This document shows, in pieces, positions 1-8,097 of a stretch of DNA of 64,000 bases (position 1 is its first letter; each line of letters starts with the position of its first letter). This DNA is from an uncultured Bacteroidales bacterium. Its GTDB lineage: Bacteria; Bacteroidota; Bacteroidia; Bacteroidales; Paludibacteraceae. The stretch spans positions 1-64,000 of the forward strand of contig ONHW01000002.1 in NCBI GenBank assembly GCA_900317745.1, in the 5' to 3' direction. The notes under the pieces are model-generated. The model was not told where the DNA came from and did no database searches. It saw nothing but the letters and a program-made list of their open reading frames with translations. A program made the translations under genes and the position numbers.

Positions 1-125
1 AATTGGCGCAGTTACTCAATTATAGCGAAAAGAGTATAAGGAGCATCAAACTGAACGCGGCTAAAAAATTAGGTACAACAAGTGCTCATTTACATGATTA
101 TCTAATGCAAAAAGCCACAGAATAG
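1..125 (+). CDS. C-terminal fragment of a helix-turn-helix regulator
   Basis: The window opens inside a gene; frame 3 reads about 40 residues and stops at TAG 123-125. The peptide has the shape of a LuxR/GerE-type DNA-binding helix pair: LAQLLNYSEKSIRSIK resembles the turn and recognition helix, followed by a lysine-rich AAKKLGTTSAHLHDYL. Bacteroidota often place such a domain at the end of membrane-bound TPR-type regulators, so this is probably the tail of one (inference). The sensor part lies outside the window. It is followed by about 280 bases without a long gene. Confidence 0.5.
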   Translation, partial: LAQLLNYSEKSIRSIKLNAAKKLGTTSAHLHDYLMQKATE

Positions 126-224
126 ACGTTCTAATCCCTTCCCCTAAAACATTTTTCTACATCCAAAATGATGTAACAAATTGATTTTAACTCTTTTGTA
201 AGAAAAAACTTTTCTACAAAAATA

Positions 225-256
225 TTTGCATATTTGCAAAAAAAGCAGTAATTTTG
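225..256 (+). promoter_or_regulatory. Bacteroidota-type promoter
   Basis: TTTG at 225-228 and TAATTTTG at 249-256 are 20 nt apart, matching the Bacteroidota -33/-7 consensus. Transcription should begin near 262 and read through a short ORF into the BspA-like gene at 406. Confidence 0.65.
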
Positions 257-317
257 CACTTGGAATCGTAAGAACGGTTTCAAGTGCTTATTTACATGTA
301 CAATACAAAATTTTGCA

Positions 318-404
318 ATGATGGAAACAAAAAATCTTCTATGGCTTCTCGTGAGCCTATTTATGCTAACTGATTCTTATGTAAAATCATTTATAAAGCA
401 ATGA
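318..404 (+). CDS. Possible 28-residue hydrophobic leader peptide
   Basis: A short ORF starts ATG-ATG at 318 and stops at TGA 402-404, one base before the ATG of the next gene (406). It begins MMETKNLLWLLVSLFMLTDS, one hydrophobic stretch with charged ends. It lies downstream of the predicted promoter, so it would be in the same transcript, and its stop is placed for translational coupling. It may be a real small membrane peptide, a leader, or chance; no family is recognised. Confidence 0.25.
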   Translation: MMETKNLLWLLVSLFMLTDSYVKSFIKQ

Positions 405-405
405 T

Positions 406-1830
406 ATGAAACGCATTATAATGCTTTGCAGTCTCTGCTTTTGCATTGGTATATCCAATGCCAAAGCATGGGACTTTGCAGAACCTAATCAAGATGGTGA
501 TACGATTTACTATAATATTGAATATGGTAATGCCATATTTGATGGTTGGAATACGTTTGCAGAAGATTGCCGTTATAAAACAGATACATTTAGAATCCCT
601 GAAACTGTTGAGCATAACGGAATAACCTATAAAACAGGGTGGCGTTTTATTGGGAATAATGGTCAACTGGCATTTTTATTAGGTGCAACAAAAGCATCAC
701 CACAATATGTTTATATTCCAAAAGCACTATTCACGGATATAAAAGACAACTATTCATATAAAATATTTTTAATGCCCGTGTATAATCCATATTTCTCAGG
801 TTACATAGTTGACAAGGAGCATCCTTTGCTGACATCAGATGATGGCGTAATATTCTCAAAAGAGAAAGATTCGTTGCTATTTTTCCCGACAGAGCAAAGA
901 GGGACATACAATGTCCCCAAATATGTAAAATACGTCGATCAATATGCATTTGTTGCCACATCGTTAGATTCCCTTGTCTTTTCTGATTATTTTGATGTTC
1001 AGTTTGGGTATAATTTCATTGAACAAGCACGCTTCATGAAAAGTTTTCGTTTCCCAAATGCAACAAGATCATTACCTAACGGTATAGGCATTTCCGGAGA
1101 GCAATTGGAAGAAATTATATTGGGTTCTGATTTGCAATACATTGGAGGACTATATTTCGGAAATAAGCAAAGTGCATTAAAGCGTATAATATGTTTGGCT
1201 GTTAGTCCTCCTAAAACTACGGTTGAGAAATTCTATGGAACCGATGAGTTAACTTTATATGTCCCAAGGAAAAGCGTCACTCAATATAAATATTCAGATG
1301 GCTGGAAATGGTTTGATCGTATTGAGCCGATTGAGCCACCTGTGGTGTCCGGTGTGAATAGTGCGGAAATAAGCTGGGTCACCAATGCCGATGCGTCATC
1401 GTATTCACTGACATTGTATCTGGATGCAGAGCATACGCGCAGACTTTTGACGCTGACTTTTGATAATCGAGGTTATCTACAAAATATGGACATCAATTCT
1501 GATGCTTATACTCAACCACAATCCATGGCGCGTCACGTCCGCCAATTGGCAGAACAACAGGAAAGCGAAGGATTTAATAGTTACCTCAGTTTCACTGTAA
1601 CGGGGTTGCATGCCGGCAGCGACTATTATTTTGTCCGCCGCACCTACAATGTGCTTGATGAAGTCATCGACGAGGAGCAAGGCTCGTTCACCACACTCAA
1701 TGACATGGGAACAGCTGTGGGGCAGAACATGTCAGATGATGCAAGCAACAGAAAAGCCCTGCACAACGGTCAACTCCTCATCCTCCGTGGTGACAAGACC
1801 TACGATGCCCAAGGCAGGGAGATAAAGTAA
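406..1830 (+). CDS. BspA-like leucine-rich surface protein with T9SS tail
   Basis: A 474-residue exported protein. Residues 1-21 are a signal peptide (hydrophobic core ending in NAKA). The middle (about 160-300) has LRR_5/BspA-type phrases such as VPKYVKYVDQYAF and ends with the usual LYVPRKSVTQYKYSDGWKWF closing motif. From about 311 a fibronectin-III-like segment follows. The last 20 residues (NGQLLILRGDKTYDAQGREI) are the short T9SS sorting tail seen on other proteins here, so export across the outer membrane is expected. Bases 406-1330 are clearly AT-rich while the last 500 are richer in GC, as if an acquired repeat region were joined to a resident tail. Ligand unknown; BspA relatives are often adhesins. 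Confidence 0.75.
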   Translation: MKRIIMLCSLCFCIGISNAKAWDFAEPNQDGDTIYYNIEYGNAIFDGWNTFAEDCRYKTDTFRIPETVEHNGITYKTGWRFIGNNGQLAFLLGATKASPQYVYIPKALFTDIKDNYSYKIFLMPVYNPYFSGYIVDKEHPLLTSDDGVIFSKEKDSLLFFPTEQRGTYNVPKYVKYVDQYAFVATSLDSLVFSDYFDVQFGYNFIEQARFMKSFRFPNATRSLPNGIGISGEQLEEIILGSDLQYIGGLYFGNKQSALKRIICLAVSPPKTTVEKFYGTDELTLYVPRKSVTQYKYSDGWKWFDRIEPIEPPVVSGVNSAEISWVTNADASSYSLTLYLDAEHTRRLLTLTFDNRGYLQNMDINSDAYTQPQSMARHVRQLAEQQESEGFNSYLSFTVTGLHAGSDYYFVRRTYNVLDEVIDEEQGSFTTLNDMGTAVGQNMSDDASNRKALHNGQLLILRGDKTYDAQGREIK

Positions 1831-1857
1831 CAACAAGCGATTAATTTCTCATCACAC

Positions 1858-1890
1858 CGCCGCCGCATACTTCCATGCGGCGGTATTTTG
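1858..1890 (+). terminator. Rho-independent terminator
   Basis: A perfect 9-bp GC-rich stem (1860-1868 with 1875-1883, loop acttcc) is followed by TATTTTG, 30 nt after the stop of the BspA-like gene. Confidence 0.75.
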
Positions 1891-2152
1891 TATCCATGCA
1901 TTAGTAATATATCCGCATCACACATTATTTATGTTGCTTTTAAATGCTTTACCCTGCAGGGGTCGGGGTTTGATGGTAAAAACTATCCGGGAGTTCACTC
2001 ACGAGGAGTTTTAACAGCAAAGCACGAATAAAGCGTAGCTGCAAGCATTTATAAGTGTTTTTTCGGTTTATTTTCTAACAATTAATTGCTGAAATTGTGG
2101 ATAATTTTGGACGCCCGAAATCTCATCCTGCTGAGATTTGCGCAAGCAATTA

Positions 2153-2184
2153 TTTGCAAATCCGGAAATTTTGCTGTATCTTTG
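2153..2184 (+). promoter_or_regulatory. Bacteroidota-type promoter, no clear gene behind it
   Basis: TTTG 2153-2156 and TATCTTTG 2177-2184 at 20-nt spacing. The nearest ORF start is almost 400 nt away and has its own promoter, so this could drive a long leader or a small RNA. Confidence 0.5.
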
Positions 2185-2445
2185 CAGCGCTTATCTACCA
2201 CCTCTGCAACTCATCTGCCACTTCCGCATAACCCGAGACGTGTGTGAGACGAGGGCAAGACGAAGGCAAAAGCGAATTGAAAGCAGGTTAACCCGAGACT
2301 TCTTTTGCTAAAATTCGTAAATTTTGGTGGATACAACGTAACTCAACAACAAGTGTGAAGCCGATTTAAGTGACGAGTGTAATTGCAGATCAAGATTACA
2401 TTTTTGGCATATTCACCACAATTGCACCTCAGCAGGCAAAAAATA

Positions 2446-2477
2446 TTTGCATAATTCACGAAAAACGTGTATCTTTG
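2446..2477 (+). promoter_or_regulatory. Promoter of the DUF4143 ATPase gene
   Basis: TTTG 2446-2449 and TATCTTTG 2470-2477, 20-nt spacing. The predicted transcript starts just before the 33-bp repeats and shows that the coding start lies downstream of them. Confidence 0.65.
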
Positions 2478-2480
2478 TGC

Positions 2481-2579
2481 CAATTTGTTGGAAAAACGGA
2501 CGAAACATCCAATATGTGTATTGGAAAAACGGACAAAATGCCAATTAATTGTATTGGAAAAACGGACAATGATATGCTA
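2481..2579 (+). repeat. Three tandem 33-bp repeats over the ATPase start
   Basis: The core TTGGAAAAACGGAC begins at 2488, 2521 and 2554, exactly 33 bp apart; surrounding bases are partly conserved. The period is a multiple of three and the frame stays open (each unit would read xGKTD). The array fills the space between the predicted promoter and the chosen ATG at 2574. Confidence 0.8.
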
Positions 2580-3917
2580 AACAGACACATTGACAGCGTG
2601 ATTGCGCATCATTTTGCAACAACGAACAAAGCTCTGCTGCTTACTGGTGCACGTCAGACTGGCAAGACCTATGCTATCCGCAGATTTACACAGCAAGCGG
2701 GATGGCAGTTGGTGGAATTGAATTTACTCTTGCAACCGGAGACCAAGCGGATCTTCGCAGGTGCAGCAAACGTACAGGACTTGCTCCTGCGCATCTCTGC
2801 ACTTGCCAATCAGCCATTACAAACCGGAAAGACACTGATCTTCTTCGATGAGGTGCAGGAGTATGCTGATGTCCTGACATGGGTGAAAGCTCTGGTAGAT
2901 GAGGGGCGGTTCAAGTATGCGTTGAGCGGCTCGCTACTAGGGTTGGAACTGAAGAATGTTCGCTCGGTGCCTGTAGGGTACATGTCCGAATTCAGAATGT
3001 ACCCGTTGGATTATGAAGAGTTCATCCGAAACATCGGTGTATCCGATGAAGTGATTGCATCGGTGCGTCAGGCTTGGGAACAACGCAGACCGGTAGATGC
3101 ATATGTTCATGAGAAACTGATGCGTCTGTATAACTTGTACTTGATAGTGGGCGGTATGCCGGCTGCTGTGCAAACGTATGCGGACACGAATGACCTGCAG
3201 CGCGTGCTGCTGGAGCAACAAGCCATATTGGGGCTGTACAAGACTGACATTGCACGATATGATCCTGTGGACAAATTGTACATTAACGACATCTTTGATC
3301 TCATACCCTCTGAACTGAATGCCAAGAATAAACGGTTCATACTGAAGAACTTGAACGAGCATATCAAGTTCTCACGGCACGAAAATAGCTTTGTGTGGCT
3401 GCGCGATGCGGATATGGCTTTACCTACATATAATGTGGACGAACCGCGCGTACCGCTGAAGCTCAACGAACTGCGCAATTTGTTCAAATTGTTCCAGAAC
3501 GATGTAGGATTGTTGGCATCGCAGTATGTTGGTGGTATTCAACTGAAACTCCTGCAGGGGGATGTCAATATCAACAATGGGGCAATCTATGAGAATGCTG
3601 TGGCACAAGAATTGCACGCACACGGCTGGGCGTTGCGATACTTCAATAGTAAGAAACAGGGCGAGGTGGATTTTCTGTTGGAGCAGGACGATGAGATCAT
3701 TCCTTTGGAGGTAAAATCCGGCAAGGACTATCAGCGACATTCGGCACTCAGTAATGTGCTCGCTAACAAAGAATATCATATCAACCGCGCCATTGTGCTA
3801 AGTAACAACAATCTTTCGGTAAAGGGCAACATTGTGTATGCGCCTGTTTATATGACGATGTTTATGCATCATCAGGCGCAGATTGCACCTATCATATATA
3901 AGCCGGAACTGCCTTAA
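2574..3917 (+). CDS. AAA-type ATPase with DUF4143 domain
   Basis: A 447-residue protein of the widespread archaeal/bacterial ATPase-DUF4143 family, whose cellular role is not settled. Walker A GARQTGKT is residues 25-32, Walker B LIFFDE ends at D92-E93, and a sensor-like SGS follows near 122. The C-terminal domain has a PD-(D/E)xK-like pattern (D366, E379, K381 in GEVDF...LEVKSG), as usual for the family. I start at ATG 2574 because relatives begin just before RHIDxxI and because the promoter ends at 2477; in-frame ATGs at 2514 and 2538 lie within the 33-bp repeats. It stands alone between a terminator and a protease gene. Confidence 0.85.
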   Translation: MLNRHIDSVIAHHFATTNKALLLTGARQTGKTYAIRRFTQQAGWQLVELNLLLQPETKRIFAGAANVQDLLLRISALANQPLQTGKTLIFFDEVQEYADVLTWVKALVDEGRFKYALSGSLLGLELKNVRSVPVGYMSEFRMYPLDYEEFIRNIGVSDEVIASVRQAWEQRRPVDAYVHEKLMRLYNLYLIVGGMPAAVQTYADTNDLQRVLLEQQAILGLYKTDIARYDPVDKLYINDIFDLIPSELNAKNKRFILKNLNEHIKFSRHENSFVWLRDADMALPTYNVDEPRVPLKLNELRNLFKLFQNDVGLLASQYVGGIQLKLLQGDVNINNGAIYENAVAQELHAHGWALRYFNSKKQGEVDFLLEQDDEIIPLEVKSGKDYQRHSALSNVLANKEYHINRAIVLSNNNLSVKGNIVYAPVYMTMFMHHQAQIAPIIYKPELP

Positions 3918-3978
3918 GGAGGATGCTGATAGCCTTGACTACCAACGAACAAACATCTGATTATAAACATCGCGCATT

Positions 3979-4917
3979 ATGCTTAAGGCCCGACATAAAG
4001 ATCTTCATCCGCTGCTGAAGGCTGCGGAGTGGTTGCTGATCATGGTTGTATGCATGGCGGCAGTATTTGCCCTGTGGCAGGTGCTGCCTGTCAATCACGC
4101 TTCGACAGGTGCACTGCTGCTGTTTCAGGCGCTGCAGGCTATAGGACTGTTCATCGTTCCACCGTTTGTAGTAGCATACCTGTGGAGCGATTGGCCGCTG
4201 GAGTGGCTGCATATAGTCGATAGTCGAAAGTCGAAGACACCCCACTGCGCGCATTGCTTGTGGGGACCCCGTACAGTCGAAAGTCGAAAGACAGGGCGGT
4301 TGGCGTTGCTGAGTATAGGTATAATGCTCACAGCCTTGCCGCTGATCAACCTGCTGGTGAGCTGGAACGAGCAGATACGTCTGCCGGAGAGTCTGAGCGG
4401 ACTCGAGCAACTGATGCAACAGATGGAAGCACAAGCCGACCAGCTGCTGCAGAACTTCCTCACCTATCAGAATGGCGCATGGTGGGTGCTGCTGCTGAAT
4501 CTGCTTGTGCTCGCCGTGCTGCCGGCCATAGGTGAGGAACTGACGTTCCGAGGAGTGCTGCAGCAACTGCTAGTCAGTCGAAAGTCGAAAGTCGAAAGTC
4601 GAGAGCATGTGGCTGTTTGGGTGACGGCTTTCATCTTCTCGTTCATACATTTTCAGTTCTACGGCTTCATACCGCGACTGCTGTTAGGCGCGTTGTTAGG
4701 CTACGCGCTGCTGTGGAGCGGAAACATCCGCTACAGCATGATCATGCATGCCACCAACAACGCGTTGTCGGTGCTGCTGTTCTACTTGGGTACATACGTG
4801 TGGGATATGACGCAGGCGCAGCTTGATGCCTTAGGCACGGAGCATACATGGTGGCTCACGCTGGTATGCACACCGCTGATGCTGGCGCAGGTGTATGCCT
4901 TCCGAAAAGGTGCCTAA
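3979..4917 (+). CDS. CPBP-family membrane metalloprotease with repeat inserts
   Basis: A 312-residue multi-pass protein of the CAAX-protease/bacteriocin-processing (CPBP, Abi) family. The zinc-site motifs are present: GEELTFRG (E186, E187), FIHF (H224) and MHATNN (H257). These proteases cleave within or beside the membrane; the substrate is unknown. Two segments do not belong to the family: about residues 79-105 and 198-210 are translations of GTCGAAA-type heptamer repeats inserted in frame. Both sit in loops, the second between the first two catalytic motifs, so the enzyme may still fold. It converges on the DUF4465 lipoprotein gene 19 bp downstream. Confidence 0.85.
   Translation: MLKARHKDLHPLLKAAEWLLIMVVCMAAVFALWQVLPVNHASTGALLLFQALQAIGLFIVPPFVVAYLWSDWPLEWLHIVDSRKSKTPHCAHCLWGPRTVESRKTGRLALLSIGIMLTALPLINLLVSWNEQIRLPESLSGLEQLMQQMEAQADQLLQNFLTYQNGAWWVLLLNLLVLAVLPAIGEELTFRGVLQQLLVSRKSKVESREHVAVWVTAFIFSFIHFQFYGFIPRLLLGALLGYALLWSGNIRYSMIMHATNNALSVLLFYLGTYVWDMTQAQLDALGTEHTWWLTLVCTPLMLAQVYAFRKGA
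4214..4296 (+). repeat. Heptamer repeats flanking a hairpin, inside the protease gene
   Basis: AGTCGAAAGTCGAA-type repeats at 4216-4237 and 4274-4292 enclose a segment able to pair (CCCCAC with GTGGGG). The whole insert keeps the frame of the CPBP gene. Confidence 0.7.
4571..4607 (+). repeat. GTCGAAA heptamer array inside the protease gene
   Basis: About four to five tandem copies of AGTCGAA, translated as SRKSKVESR. The reverse complement of the same word (TTTCGAC) forms the array before adk at 33440. Confidence 0.8.
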
Positions 4918-4936
4918 AAAAGCAGACACACTTACT

Positions 4937-5641
4937 TTACTTCTTTGCACCGAGGTTATCGATTGCAAAGTATAGCGGAGTGGTCACACCGTAATCGTTC
5001 TTCTTCGAGCCGGTGAGCGCGAACTTCAGTGCATCGACCTTACCCAGCGAACTGAGGTCAACGTACGTCCAATCCTTGATATACTCCGTACCTTTGGCAA
5101 GCTCCACACGTACCTGGCTGTTAGCATCTACGCCGTTCAGTGAGCCGGTGATAGTCAGTGTGAAGTAGTCGTCAGCGCCAAATGGTGCGCCATTGTCATC
5201 CGACATGCCGTCACCATTAACGATGGCATCTACCACCCACGGCGTGTTGCATACGTACATACCCGGTACAACAAATGCTTTCTTCAGAAGAACGCTGTCC
5301 AGCCCGACATACGAACCTGTCCACACAACAAAGTTCTTGCCTGCAAAAGCACCGCCCTTGGCAGACATATCGTTCTGATAGTCACCTTTGTACTCGTTGC
5401 TCGTCTGGTTGCTGACAACATTGCCGTAATAGTATGTTCCCCAGTCTGAAGCACTTACCTCCTGCTGGAACACAAAGTCACCGCTCTCAAACGTACCGCT
5501 CTGGCTGAGGTGAAGCACGCTCTCGGATGCAAGAGTAATGTTCTCAAAGTCGGCTACCTGAAGGCTCACCTCCGGCTCTGTAGGTTTACAAGCCGACAGC
5601 GCCAAAGCTGCTACGGCTACAATCAAAAATGATTTTTTCAT
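4937..5641 (-). CDS. DUF4465 lipoprotein, predicted B12-uptake accessory
   Basis: A 234-residue lipoprotein: MKK start, hydrophobic core and lipobox LSAC with Cys18, so probably on the outer-membrane surface. The rest is one DUF4465 domain, a beta-sandwich ending in WTYVDLSSLG...TTPLYFAIDNLG. DUF4465 proteins are commonly found in Bacteroidota cobalamin loci. The BtuH-type surface B12 binders are an obvious comparison, but I cannot confirm that relation. It is the last gene of the riboswitch-controlled btuB unit, 18 bp after its neighbour. The giant protein at 10418 carries a second copy of the domain near its C-terminus. Confidence 0.75.
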   Translation of the reverse strand: MKKSFLIVAVAALALSACKPTEPEVSLQVADFENITLASESVLHLSQSGTFESGDFVFQQEVSASDWGTYYYGNVVSNQTSNEYKGDYQNDMSAKGGAFAGKNFVVWTGSYVGLDSVLLKKAFVVPGMYVCNTPWVVDAIVNGDGMSDDNGAPFGADDYFTLTITGSLNGVDANSQVRVELAKGTEYIKDWTYVDLSSLGKVDALKFALTGSKKNDYGVTTPLYFAIDNLGAKK

Positions 5642-5659
5642 CTTTTAGTTGGTTTTTAG

Positions 5660-6772
5660 TTAATAAATATTGGTTATTTTAATCCCTAATGGGTTATATT
5701 CGTTTTCGTTGCGAATAATGGTCAGTTTCCCATGGCGTATCACCTTTGACGCCTTGCCTGCTTTCCCGCCTAACCTATTGTTATCTACGCCGGTTGTTTC
5801 TGCATCGGGGTGCAGGTCGCGTGCGCCCTTAATCTCGGTGGACGTCTCGCCAATCGAGCCCAACCATTGGTGTAGGGCGGTATATACCTTGACGAAATCA
5901 ATCTGCGTGAGTCCTGCCGGTGTGCCATCGGCGCGTACTGCCCAATCGATGTTCAGTTGCGCCTCGGCAGCACTGTTCGGGTGGTTGTCGGCATAGCCGT
6001 AGGCGTACGGGTAGAGTACGTACTGGTTGTTCTTCCACTCGTAGTTGTCCGGCAGACGTGCACCGGTAAACGTCAGGTTGTCGGCATCAATCCACTCGGG
6101 GTAGTACGGCTGCTTGTGAAAACTGTTCTTCTCCACATATCCGCTTGCACCCCGGTTGTCCGTCCAGCGAATGTACGTTGTGTCTGTGCGGTACTTCTTA
6201 TCCTTGTCCGGCGTGGCAACATGACTGTCGTCAGGACGCTCGTAGGTAACGCTGTAGCCGTGAACGGTCAGCGGGTTGGTATATTCCGAGCCTGCAAGTT
6301 CGTACCATTCGTCATCAGGTTTGCCGTTGCCGTTGGCATCGGTGCTCACCATTACTATGCCGGGTTCGCAACTGCCCCCACCGGCTGCACCGGTTTGCTT
6401 GTTGGCATAGAAAGCGTTACCCTCAATGATCAGGTCGTATGCTCCGGGCATGTTCACTACGGGGTGGTCAAAACCGAACACCACATATCCTCCCCAGCTG
6501 CCCAAGGTGATCATGCCGCCGTTGTTGTCGGCAATCTGTTCTTCCACCTTGCGGCACATAGCATCCATATCGTCGCCCGGCTCATACTCCGGCAATGTGT
6601 TCACAAACTGCCCGGGTGCAGGCATATACTCATACACACGCGTCAGGTACGGGCTGTTCTGTGCCACCAGCGGCAGCACCGCACACAGGCATAAAATGCC
6701 AATGCCGTATGAGCGCTTCGCTGTCGGAGGGTTAGTGCTCAACGATAAAAGTTTGTTTACTAATGCTCTCAT
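5660..6772 (-). CDS. T9SS surface protein of the B12-uptake operon
   Basis: A 370-residue secreted protein. I start at ATG 6770-6772; an open frame extends to 6931 but that extension only translates the GC palindromes. Residues near 20-37 are the signal peptide core ending in PLVAQ. The mature part is a single predicted beta-rich domain (YEYMPAPGQFVNTLPEYEPG, later STDANGNGKPDDEWYELAGS). It resembles surface-layer-type proteins found beside BtuG in Bacteroidota; its function is unknown. The end (HGKLTIIRNENEYNPLGIKI) is a T9SS tail, so here it would be secreted rather than lipid-anchored. N-terminal residues TNPPTAKRS are a repeat word also found in lpxB. Confidence 0.7.
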   Translation of the reverse strand: MRALVNKLLSLSTNPPTAKRSYGIGILCLCAVLPLVAQNSPYLTRVYEYMPAPGQFVNTLPEYEPGDDMDAMCRKVEEQIADNNGGMITLGSWGGYVVFGFDHPVVNMPGAYDLIIEGNAFYANKQTGAAGGGSCEPGIVMVSTDANGNGKPDDEWYELAGSEYTNPLTVHGYSVTYERPDDSHVATPDKDKKYRTDTTYIRWTDNRGASGYVEKNSFHKQPYYPEWIDADNLTFTGARLPDNYEWKNNQYVLYPYAYGYADNHPNSAAEAQLNIDWAVRADGTPAGLTQIDFVKVYTALHQWLGSIGETSTEIKGARDLHPDAETTGVDNNRLGGKAGKASKVIRHGKLTIIRNENEYNPLGIKITNIY

Positions 6773-6795
6773 ATTATCTTTCAATTTTGCTTCCC

Positions 6796-6872
6796 TTACT
6801 CCCCTCCTTTCAGGGAGGGGTTGGGGGTAGGCTTTCACTCCCCTCCTTTCAGGGAGGGGAAGGGGGTAGGCT
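6796..6872. repeat. Two GC-rich palindromic repeats (REP-like)
   Basis: Two copies, each able to pair CCCCTCC with GGAGGGG and followed by a G-run and GTAGGCTT. They lie in the 104-bp gap between the btuG-like gene and the next gene of the unit. Related elements occur at 51150-51262, 52508-52546 and 53902-53932. Confidence 0.8.
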
Positions 6873-6876
6873 TGTC

Positions 6877-8073
6877 TCATTTGGTTACAAACGCAATCTG
6901 CGAAGGTATATCCCCCGTTTGCACCGCCCACTTATGCGTGCCGTTGGGTGCATAGCAGTGCAACATACCGGGATTGACGTAATTCTTTGCATCCGACACG
7001 TAGATATCCCTTGTCAGCGGATGTACCTTGACGCAGTATGGTTTTTGTATTTGTGTCTCTGTCCCGTCGGTGATAAAGTTCGTGCTCACCACCTTGTGCG
7101 TGCGGGTGTTGATGATAGAGTAGGTCACTACGTCCTCGTAGTTGATGTAGTCCCACGCTGTGGCGCAGGCGTAGAGCGAGTCGCCGGCTATATCCATAGC
7201 CGACACGGCAATGCTGATCGAGTCTGTTACTTGGTCGGTAGCCGGATCGATGCAATAGAGTTTGGCAGGTGTGCCGTAGTAGTCGCCTCGCGAACTGACC
7301 CACAACTGTCCCTGCGCATCGGTGCGTACCCGCCAGAGGTTCTTTGCCACGGTGATACGTTTGGTCTGCATGAAGGTCTTCAGGTCAATTACCGACACCG
7401 TGCTGTCGTAGTCCGGCACCATGTATCCGCCGGAGTTAGCTACGTACAGTTTGCCGTTAGCCACAGCCAACTCGTCCGGCTGGTAGCCTACCAGACAGGT
7501 GCTGTCAATCTGCAAGGTGGCTGTGTCGAACCGTGCCACGTAACCTATCTGCGCATGACTCGCGTCCAGCGACACCGGACCGGCGTACGAGGTGACGTAT
7601 GCATACTTGCCGTCGAAGGTTATGTACCGGCAGTTGGGTATATTCACCTGCCCGATACGTTTGCACGTTCGCGCATCGAGTACCTCCACCTTGTTCGAGC
7701 AGTTGATCACGGCATATAACCTGTTACCATATATCTTCAGGTCGTTGCCCACATCGCCCAGCTCCTTCGGCACGTCGGGATTAGCCTCGCCGTAGATGTT
7801 CCGGCGGTAGGTGGCGGTGGTGTAGTCGTAGTAGTCGAGCGTCGATTTGTTGCTGCCCATATTCCCCTCGTTGAGCAGGTAGAAGCCTACGATTACCGGC
7901 TGCCGTATGCTTGCAGAGTCGGTAGGTGGAACAACGATGAGGGTATCGCCTATGTGCTCCTCTTCCACAGGAATGACAGGCTCATCGTGGCGGCAGCAGG
8001 TAAATAAGACCGCTGACGCTGACAGAAGAGAGAACGCTGACGCTGATAGAAGCCTATGTACAAATGCTATCAT
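6877..8073 (-). CDS. btuG: BtuG-like surface B12-binding beta-propeller lipoprotein
   Basis: A 398-residue lipoprotein (lipobox FTC, Cys26) with a long run of propeller blades of the YncE/DUF5074 kind: YVTSYAGPVSL, YQPDELAVANGKLYVANSGG, YCVKVHPLTRDIYVSDA. BtuG proteins of gut Bacteroides are such seven-bladed propellers; they sit on BtuB and capture cobalamin very tightly. The gene lies 24 bp after a btuB-like receptor under a cobalamin riboswitch, which makes the assignment strong by context. The signal peptide contains a duplicated SLLSASA, encoded by two 24-bp repeats; this does not break the hydrophobic core. Cobalamin-contact residues cannot be judged by eye. Confidence 0.8.
   Translation of the reverse strand: MIAFVHRLLSASAFSLLSASAVLFTCCRHDEPVIPVEEEHIGDTLIVVPPTDSASIRQPVIVGFYLLNEGNMGSNKSTLDYYDYTTATYRRNIYGEANPDVPKELGDVGNDLKIYGNRLYAVINCSNKVEVLDARTCKRIGQVNIPNCRYITFDGKYAYVTSYAGPVSLDASHAQIGYVARFDTATLQIDSTCLVGYQPDELAVANGKLYVANSGGYMVPDYDSTVSVIDLKTFMQTKRITVAKNLWRVRTDAQGQLWVSSRGDYYGTPAKLYCIDPATDQVTDSISIAVSAMDIAGDSLYACATAWDYINYEDVVTYSIINTRTHKVVSTNFITDGTETQIQKPYCVKVHPLTRDIYVSDAKNYVNPGMLHCYAPNGTHKWAVQTGDIPSQIAFVTK
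8008..8054 (-). repeat. Two 24-bp repeats in the btuG signal peptide
   Basis: GACCGCTGACGCTGACAGAAG and a near copy 24 bp later (plus-strand text). They encode the doubled LLSASA. About 13 bases (AGCGTCAGCGGTC on the other strand) recur in the insert of the cca gene at 21768-21815. Confidence 0.7.
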
Positions 8074-8097
8074 AATATCCTTTCAATTTTCAATTTA

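Larger units (their letters stand above)
1891..2480 (+). other. Intergenic stretch with two promoters, no gene
   Basis: About 590 bases without a convincing gene. Contains two promoter matches (listed separately), the phrase taacccgagac twice (near 2230 and 2288) and purine-rich GAGACGAGGGCAAGACGAAGG-like text. An open frame from GTG 2370 runs into the next gene but crosses its promoter, so it is not used as a start. A short non-coding transcript from the 2153 promoter is possible but nothing in it is recognised. Confidence 0.4.

Noticed and set aside
2370-2573. N-terminal extension of the DUF4143 ATPase from GTG 2370
   Set aside because: It crosses a strong promoter match at 2446-2477 and the 33-bp repeats, and relatives begin near residue 69 of this frame.
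6773-6931. 53-residue N-terminal extension of the T9SS gene in the B12 operon
   Set aside because: It only translates two copies of the GC palindrome (PLPERRGV repeated); a proper signal peptide starts at ATG 6770-6772.
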